Assembly (NCBI GenBank): GCA_001600455.1
Contig: BCKC01000003.1
Location: 3,696,315 to 3,760,314, forward strand
DNA: 64,000 nt
Direction of reading: 5' to 3'
Source: Endocalyx cinctus
Lineage: Eukaryota; Ascomycota; Sordariomycetes; Amphisphaeriales; Apiosporaceae
Part shown: in pieces, positions 57,757 to 64,000 of the stretch
Layout: every line of letters starts with the position of its first letter
Position numbering within the stretch: position 1 is the stretch's first letter
Program-made: the position numbers and the translations under genes
The notes under the pieces: generated by a model
Told to the model about the DNA's origin: nothing
Databases searched by the model: none
The model's input: the letters and a program-made list of their open reading frames with translations, nothing else

Positions 57757-58066
57757 CTCAACAGTTATCAAATGTTATGTAAATAGTAGAACGAACATGT
57801 TTCACGACAGAAAACCACAAGATGAGAAAAAGCAATAAACTACAGTATTGATTATAGTGGTGGGAACTAAGAAAGAATACCCTTGCTAATCATCTTATAT
57901 CAAAGCTCTAGGCTGAGCTGAAAATGGAAAAGAGCCGGGGATCTTAAGATTACCAGACAATAATTCTCCAATTATTCAAGTAGAACTTTTCAAGGTATAG
58001 TAATTACAGGTACGAGTATGCCCCTTTCCCATATCATATCCATAATCGAAACATTGGATAACCGCG

Positions 58067-58097
58067 TACTCTGTACTCTGTACTCTGTACTCTGTAC
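58067..58097 (+). repeat. TACTCTG heptamer tandem, four units
   Basis: Four perfect copies of TACTCTG followed by TAC; the unit resembles the TACTCCG motif scattered through the intergenic regions. Confidence 0.95.
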
Positions 58098-61081
58098 AAA
58101 TACGTCTGTTCTCGTCCGATCATATGTATCTTGGTTGAAATATTTTCGGAACGACTTAGTGTAATGTATTATTCACCCACGTAGTGATCATGTATTACAC
58201 TTTGCTATGAAGAATTGTATTTTGGTCGTAACGGTAGCATAGCCATCGTCCTCGTACCTAGGTATATCCTATTCTTAAAGCTCGGATCTGGAAAATACTC
58301 AAGTAAGGTTATACGTAAACCTTAATGAGTAGCGCTAGGGATTGCTATGTATACTACCTCCTACGTGTCAGTGCTTAGGATTGGGAGTATTTCAAGTTTA
58401 CTCCGGATGCTCGACTTTTCGATTATGATAATGTCTTTAACGACTTAACGGTTGTATTCTAACAAGTCGTTGTCATGTATGATAGGTAATTCAGCGTGGT
58501 GTACTCCGCGTATGTACAAGTACATAGTATGAAATATACTTGTACTGTGTATGGAATACGGAGTATGGAATATATCTTAAAATCCACTTTTTAACAACTT
58601 AATATTAATCAAAATAGCTGAAACTCAAGCTGATCAAGATTGGTCCTGTCTCACATTTTGCGATCTCACGTCCATTGGCTGGAAGTTATCAATAAACACT
58701 CCCGGGCGGGCTTAGTGTAAATGATTTACACTAATGTAGTCTTAATATCCGCCAACCCTTGCAACTTTTCCCTTTCCACAGACACAGAGAGAAGAAAAGA
58801 AGAAAAAAAAAACTCTTTCCCACGCTTAACACGGGCTAGACGGGCTAAACAGGATAGAAGGATACGAACAAGATAAAATACTTACTTACGTGTGCGGGTT
58901 ATATTTTTCGCATCTAATGGCAAGGATTGAATTGAAAATCCCCCATACATACGATAGTTCTAAAAAAGATAGGATGATTTTCTTCTCCATCCCTAGTGAA
59001 TAAGTTGTGGACGATGGGTTGTTTAGGTCTATATATCATGCTAATATTTTATTTTAGTTGATATGCAAAGAGAAATAATGGTCATGGGGTCATAATTGAT
59101 TTCATGCATCGCTCGAAGTGCATTGCTATGCGGGCCTGACGATGCTAGCTCAGCCTCAACCATTGGTATTCTGATATGGTTCTCTGAAACACGCAATCAT
59201 AGAATTCAACCAGAAGATCATCGTCATGCATCACCACTAATAAAAAAAAAAAAAAAAAAAGGAAGAAAAATACCCTGACGAATGTTGATCTCAGTCGATT
59301 GATATACGCGGCACAAATACAGTACAACAAACGCTTACAATCAACTTCAAGTGTTCCGTAGCTGGTAACTCAATTAGGTTTCCCTAAGAACTTATGAGGA
59401 TTTGGTTTTTAAAAAGAAAGGAAGAAAAGTTTCCGCATAAACATCAGTCGGGTCGCGCCAGAAAACTATACTCCCTGAATATCCCCATCTGATAGCTGTC
59501 GAAGATCTTCGAGACATCACTTAGGTTTCATTGGCACACATCTACATTTACCCTGATGATGCAATGCAGGCACAGCTGTTCTGATGATCTACCGGCTTAC
59601 TTTAAAGTAGTAGCCGTCCCGTCGCCTAAGAGTCTCAAGTGTGTTGCGAACAGAGACATCTTTCGAATTCGAAGTATGGCTCGGTACACTAGGCACAAAT
59701 CACGGGGTGGTGTAGACGTCCACGGGTCCTAGTACATGCATTAGTATAATATACTATCTTTTTTTAACACTCAACAACGGTGGTGTAAATGGTCAAAGCG
59801 ACCCTCTAGCCATTCAATAAATAGGTATCTATCTTAGATGAGCAGTTTTAGGCAAGCTAGAAACCGCTTTCTTCCTATAAGATAACGGTTTCCGATCTTC
59901 TAGACTCGGTAAATATGCATTTAGCATCTTAGCTCTGTTTCTACATTTCACAGGGTCTAGAAACGCCTACACTCATAGAAGTAATTTCAGATAGAGAACT
60001 TCTAGTGCTAGTCCAGCGACGTGTCTCCATTGCTTTCTGAAGGCTGTGAAGGCGTTCGCCTCAAACAAATCTGGTCCCAGATAGAACCCAGGAGGATAGG
60101 TATTGTTCTACAATTCATGCATAGCTCAGCACGATCGTGAAATGGGTGGACAAGTCTCCTCAAGAAATCCTCGTTTCGATCGTCCTGCTAAGAGTTTATC
60201 CAGCGTGGCTCCATAGAAAAAGAGCCCTACCGCCTGATCTACAAATGTACCGAAGTTAGGGGGGCTGGGGGGGGGATTGTTTGAAGATCTCCTATATGGA
60301 TAGATTACGAAAACAAGAGACAGTCACGTAACTTGGTGATAAAACAATGCGGCCCCCTAGACTCAAACGTGTCTCAGCTTTCAAGATCGAAGGGTCCTGT
60401 GAGCACTTTTTAAGTTTTAGCCTTCGCACGTCACCACGATACTGCCGTCTTCTATGAGTAGTCTTCGCCACAATAATGCTTCATCCCGTATTTTTGAATC
60501 ATATCGTATTCTTTCCGTAGAGAACACGACGCTTTCCCGAAGCCCGAAAATCATGGCACGGGTCACCGCTATTTGATTTCTTCACCCCGCCATTTAAAGA
60601 AAGCTCTATATCTCTCGACCTTGTCGGATATTTCCGGCCGAATTATCAATCACAAAACAGAGAAAGCTATGATACTTCCAGGAATCCGAGATTTTTCTCC
60701 TCAAATGGTAGCTCCTGCCTGTGACGTGGAACTCACTTATCTTATCATTCGTGTTGTAATATATGACATACTAGAAAATGCCTCGTTCATAGCAAGTGAT
60801 TCAAAGCTTGAACATAAACCACAGGTCGGTGACTCGTAACTTATTATTTGCATCTAGATGGGCATTGTGAATCGTAACTATCCCTGCGATACCTAGAAGT
60901 CTGTCGTACTTCAAGTCCCGAAACGACGCAATTATCTCCCAAGGTCTCCAAAGTTTCGACTCGGGTCCACAAATACGTTCGTCTCGTAGTGCGAAAAGAT
61001 GCCAGTGAGCAATGAATGTTTTCTTTATATTGTCCCATCTTATCCCTGTTCTAAGTGTACACGTTCGGGGGGAAATGACCC

Positions 61082-61552
61082 CTATGACTCGCCCTTGCTC
61101 GCCTTCTCTGCTTCGTACTCCTTGATTTGTTTGGACCAACTATATGTGCACAAAAAAACGTATCAGTATCAAGTTCGATTATATCGAGAGGAGAGTTCGG
61201 AACGCACTATCGACTAGGGTAAAATCGGCCGGGTTCTGGCATATGAAATCTGTGTTCTCGGTTCGCGCTGAGGTTGAATGTCAAGGCGACGATGCCGATG
61301 ACAACTGCGCCGAGTACGGCCGTGTTTGCTTTCCAGTTAGCCGGTTGGCAGTACCAGCCACCTGCCGGTGACCAGACATGCTTTGGGTATCTATAATATA
61401 GGATTAGAGGTGTCCAATCCCCCGCGAGCGTTTTTTAAATGATTGCTGGAGAATGAAGATCGGGAATTGGCTTACTTGACTCGCGGACCGCCACCCTAGT
61501 CAATTGTTAGCAAAATAATTATCATTGTCTCTTTCATCAAATATCATACCAT
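61082..61552 (-). CDS. 87-residue mitochondrial-type single-helix membrane protein, candidate complex I accessory subunit
   Basis: Four coding exons: 61552-61550 (ATG only), 61495-61476 (20 nt), 61390-61208 and 61139-61082. The splice set is coherent, with branch TGCTAACA in intron 1 and phases closing exactly to 88 codons including the stop. The protein begins MGGGPRVKYPKHVWSP, then GGWYCQPANWKANTA, a membrane helix (VLGAVVIGIVALTF), and MPEPGRFYPSR, and ends YWSKQIKEYEAEKASKGES. This pattern (short lead, Trp-rich pre-helix segment, one helix, charged tail) resembles small accessory subunits of NADH:ubiquinone oxidoreductase, and I recall highly conserved fungal proteins like it; the exact subunit is not certain. 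Too short and too interrupted to appear as an open frame. Confidence 0.8.
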
Positions 61553-63526
61553 TTTGATCACAGGAGATGTGAAAGGTGTATGTCGTATATAGTGTCAATT
61601 GGTGTTAATTCTTAGATGTTGTCACGATCATGCTGAACTCCAATGGGAGCTCCCACCAATAGCAAGCAAGTTAAACCAATCTTGGAAATAGTGGGTCTCG
61701 GAGAGGAATAAAGTTGGACCGCTGCTTCAAGGCCCACTCTGCTTCCACATATTGCCCGTGCTCCGTATATGAAACCTCCTGTCTTTCAATCGCATTTCAA
61801 TACTGAGCAATATTTTGAAACTGTTCTCTTCCAAAGTAAAAGGCGGACAGTCCTCCTGTATCAAACTGATTATGCAATGCAAGGCTTCCTTCGATATGTA
61901 TTCTTAGGATACCTCAGAATGAGAGGCAAGTGACGGAAAGGGAAGATATTAGGTTAGTACCCTTTTAGTGTCCTAAGCGGTGCTTCGTACACGAATCGAT
62001 ACCCTTAGCGAGCCTGTGTCCGTTGTGCACTGGACGATTAATTTTATGTAACAAACTGTGAAAATGGCAGCAGCCCCTGAAACGGTGCTCGAAACGGTTG
62101 TGAAGGAAATCAAATGTTCGTCAACATCAGTCTGTCATTAATATAATAATGCACTTGTATCAGAAGGCGGGATTGTCGCGATAGAGAGTTTTGTGTGCGT
62201 CTGTCCCTACGTGAATAGAAATATACTTCAGCAAGTAATAATGTAAGTACGGTTCATCATAGACATATAATAGATGATCAAGTTAAGAGAGAGCGTAGGA
62301 GGAGAGGAATAACGAGATAGAAAATTATAACATGTGCAGGTTTGACCGACCACATGTATTTCTCCTGCCTAGTCATGTTATTGTGTTCCGGCCTACTAGA
62401 TGAACCAGACACAGAAAAGGCAGTATGGAATCCATCATTACCGATATCCCAGACCTCTTACTAGGTAATATGTCGGTGCGAAGCATGAAATACCGGTTAG
62501 TCACCCCTTACGTGTATGTCGCTCTTACACGTTTACTTTACCGCGGGGCAACATGAAATAGATATTCTAAAAGAAAGATCAATAAGAGCTCCGTATTAAA
62601 CAGTATCTCTCCCTACACGAATGCTAAAAACTTCCATATAGAGGCAAGGCGTACAGCGGCGAGGAAGTCGGCGTTCTTGCCTAGTACCAACTCCAAACAC
62701 TATGACATGAAGTCTTTATCAGCAGCTAATAATACTATTGACTGTTATACCGATACGAAATATCCTCTCTGTTTTGAGCGTGTATGAACTACACGGTCAT
62801 GTCGTATTTATATATTTTAAAAGAACCCTCACTTCTAAATGCTGATATCAGAAGATTATACGAAATACCCTATCTTTGGTTAGATGATTATTTAGAAAAA
62901 TATGACTATAATGGATTTTCCTCACTTGTTAATATGATCTGACCAGTAATATTACCAGTATATGACCAAGGGCTCAGTAAGGGCGTGTCTACAAATCAGT
63001 AGAGGCTGACATACGGGAGTATTATCAAGTGAGATGTGGCGGCGTCCATCAACCCAGTCAATGAATTTTCGTGACTTCAAGTCAAACACGCCAGAAAGTT
63101 CTATTGCAAACAGAATATGGTAATTGCTATCATAACTCACCGCCGTAAGAGTTCAAAGGTGTTAGATAGATGATATGATGGTTAAATAGTTACCAGTGTA
63201 ATACCATAAACAATGCAATGAGCTGTTCCGGTCTGGACCATACTTACTAGTCCTCTCCCGGGGTACTCGTACTATCTAAAAGTCAAGAAAATCATCTGCG
63301 ATTAAAGCCAGGCGGATAGACGGGCCCGGTGTTTAGATTCTTGACTGCTTCTATGTCTAAGTTAAAGCCGTTACTGGCGCGATGCTTACCTAGATAGTCA
63401 CTACTTAAAGTACGGGTTGAATGGAAAGGCTGTAAGCCTTAATGTGCGAAGAACCTCGTCTCATGCATTCAGCTAATGATAAATATGGTGAATTGTCGCC
63501 ACCAGCACAAATCCTAGCCGTACCAT
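61553..63526. other. intergenic region, no intact gene recognised
   Basis: AT-rich with only short frames. A 62-residue minus-strand frame (62952-63140) containing FDLKSRKFIDWVDGRRHISLDN-type sequence looks protein-like but is not assignable; it might be a decayed exon. Confidence 0.35.
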
Positions 63527-64000
63527 TCATAAGATCTCTCTCCTACGGGAGTGTCTAGCCCCAAGTACGTTTTCTCGCATGAAACTAAAAATACCGTCGG
63601 CTCCGATGACGGCGTCGAGCAAATAGACGGTCACATCTTGAAATTCAACATCAACGCCACCACCATGGGCCTTGATCGTGGCCAGCTTCTTACTTAGATG
63701 TAAGAATTCCTGAGGCAAGGGAGGCGTCGAGGCGACCATAGTCCATTTCACATTTCCACCTGGCTTCTGAGACTCCGGGAATGTTGCGTTACTAGATAAG
63801 GCTAAAGAGACGTTGGGTGGCGAGTATTTCAGCCTCAACGGTCAGTATACTGGGTGAACCGATTTCAGATGAAATAATCAATGTGTGCCAGTGTCTCACC
63901 CACTCTTCCTGCCCGTTCATGAGGCTAACTAATAATTTTTTTTTGGCGTATATATTAATAGATCCTAAAGCTGCCACTTGACCAATCGGAGCCTTCTGGC
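63527..64000 (-). pseudogene. FAD monooxygenase fragment, apparently decayed, running off right edge
   Basis: A segment reading PLPQEFLHLSKKL then DAVIGADGIFSFMRENVLG matches the middle of group A flavin monooxygenases, including the DG motif. Upstream (63792-63977) a different frame is open but ends in a stop, and no Rossmann GxGxxG motif is seen before the window edge. Downstream the frame ends ten residues after the conserved motif (RRREIL, stop), and the GD motif is missing. I read it as a truncated relic, although unrecognised introns or an intact gene start beyond the edge cannot be excluded. It is distinct from the intact cluster monooxygenase. Confidence 0.5.

Larger units (their letters stand above)
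56072..61081. other. gene-poor stretch of about 5 kb
   Basis: No coding region is supportable in any frame; the longest frames (60-112 residues) look random. It contains a strong (AG)n run, a heptamer tandem, many small palindromes built on ACTTAAGT and CCTAGG (about 57140-57730, 58230-58570), one TACGGAGTA (58557-58565) and several A/T homopolymers. A gene with many tiny exons or a noncoding RNA cannot be excluded. Confidence 0.5.

Noticed and set aside
60801..61139. 112-residue minus-strand frame near the small membrane protein
   Set aside because: It is a shadow overlapping the last exon of the 87-residue protein in another frame.
1..64000. tRNA genes, 5S rRNA or CRISPR arrays
   Set aside because: No B-box-like GGTTCRAANCC with a matching cloverleaf, no 5S core, and no regularly spaced repeats were found by eye on either strand.

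Overview
The window reads as a chromosomal segment of a filamentous ascomycete (Pezizomycotina, probably Sordariomycetes; the class is an inference). The evidence is short spliceosomal introns (53-113 nt) with GTAAGT-like donors and CTAAC-like branch sites, plus fungus-specific families: a HET-domain protein, a Pth11-type membrane protein, a Zn(II)2Cys6 regulator, a PKS-NRPS hybrid, Atp25 and Vps15. Exon models were built by hand from conserved protein reading across splice sites. No RNA data were available.

Left flank (1-13015), housekeeping genes. It holds the N-terminus of an Nma111-type serine protease running off the left edge, mitochondrial RNA polymerase Rpo41, and Atp25 head-to-head with Rpo41. 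A secreted S1/P1 nuclease and a DHH-family exopolyphosphatase (Ppx1-like) follow, facing each other.

Centre (14266-43587), a candidate secondary-metabolite cluster. Its order is PKS-NRPS (-), GMC oxidoreductase (+), Zn2Cys6 regulator (-), short-chain dehydrogenase (+), FAD monooxygenase (-), Pth11-like seven-helix protein (+), P450 (-), P450 (+). Strands alternate strictly, so the eight genes form four divergent pairs, each sharing one 600-750 bp promoter. The synthase is about 3,967 residues with order KS-AT-DH-CMeT-(silent ER region)-KR-ACP-C-A-T-R. No separate enoyl reductase is visible, so a largely unsaturated C-methylated polyketide joined to one amino acid and tailored oxidatively is the simplest prediction. 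The release domain has an altered NADPH glycine motif, which favours Dieckmann-type release. Two diverged same-orientation copies of one repeat lie at about 13.6-14.2 kb and 33.5-33.9 kb, bracketing the synthase, GMC, regulator and dehydrogenase.

Right flank (44464-64000). It holds a HET-domain protein, the PI3-kinase regulatory kinase Vps15, and a single-pass SH3 membrane protein. A gene-poor stretch of about 5 kb follows, then an 87-residue mitochondrial-type membrane protein whose first coding exon appears to be only the ATG. At the edge is what looks like a decayed FAD monooxygenase. No tRNA, rRNA or CRISPR array was seen.
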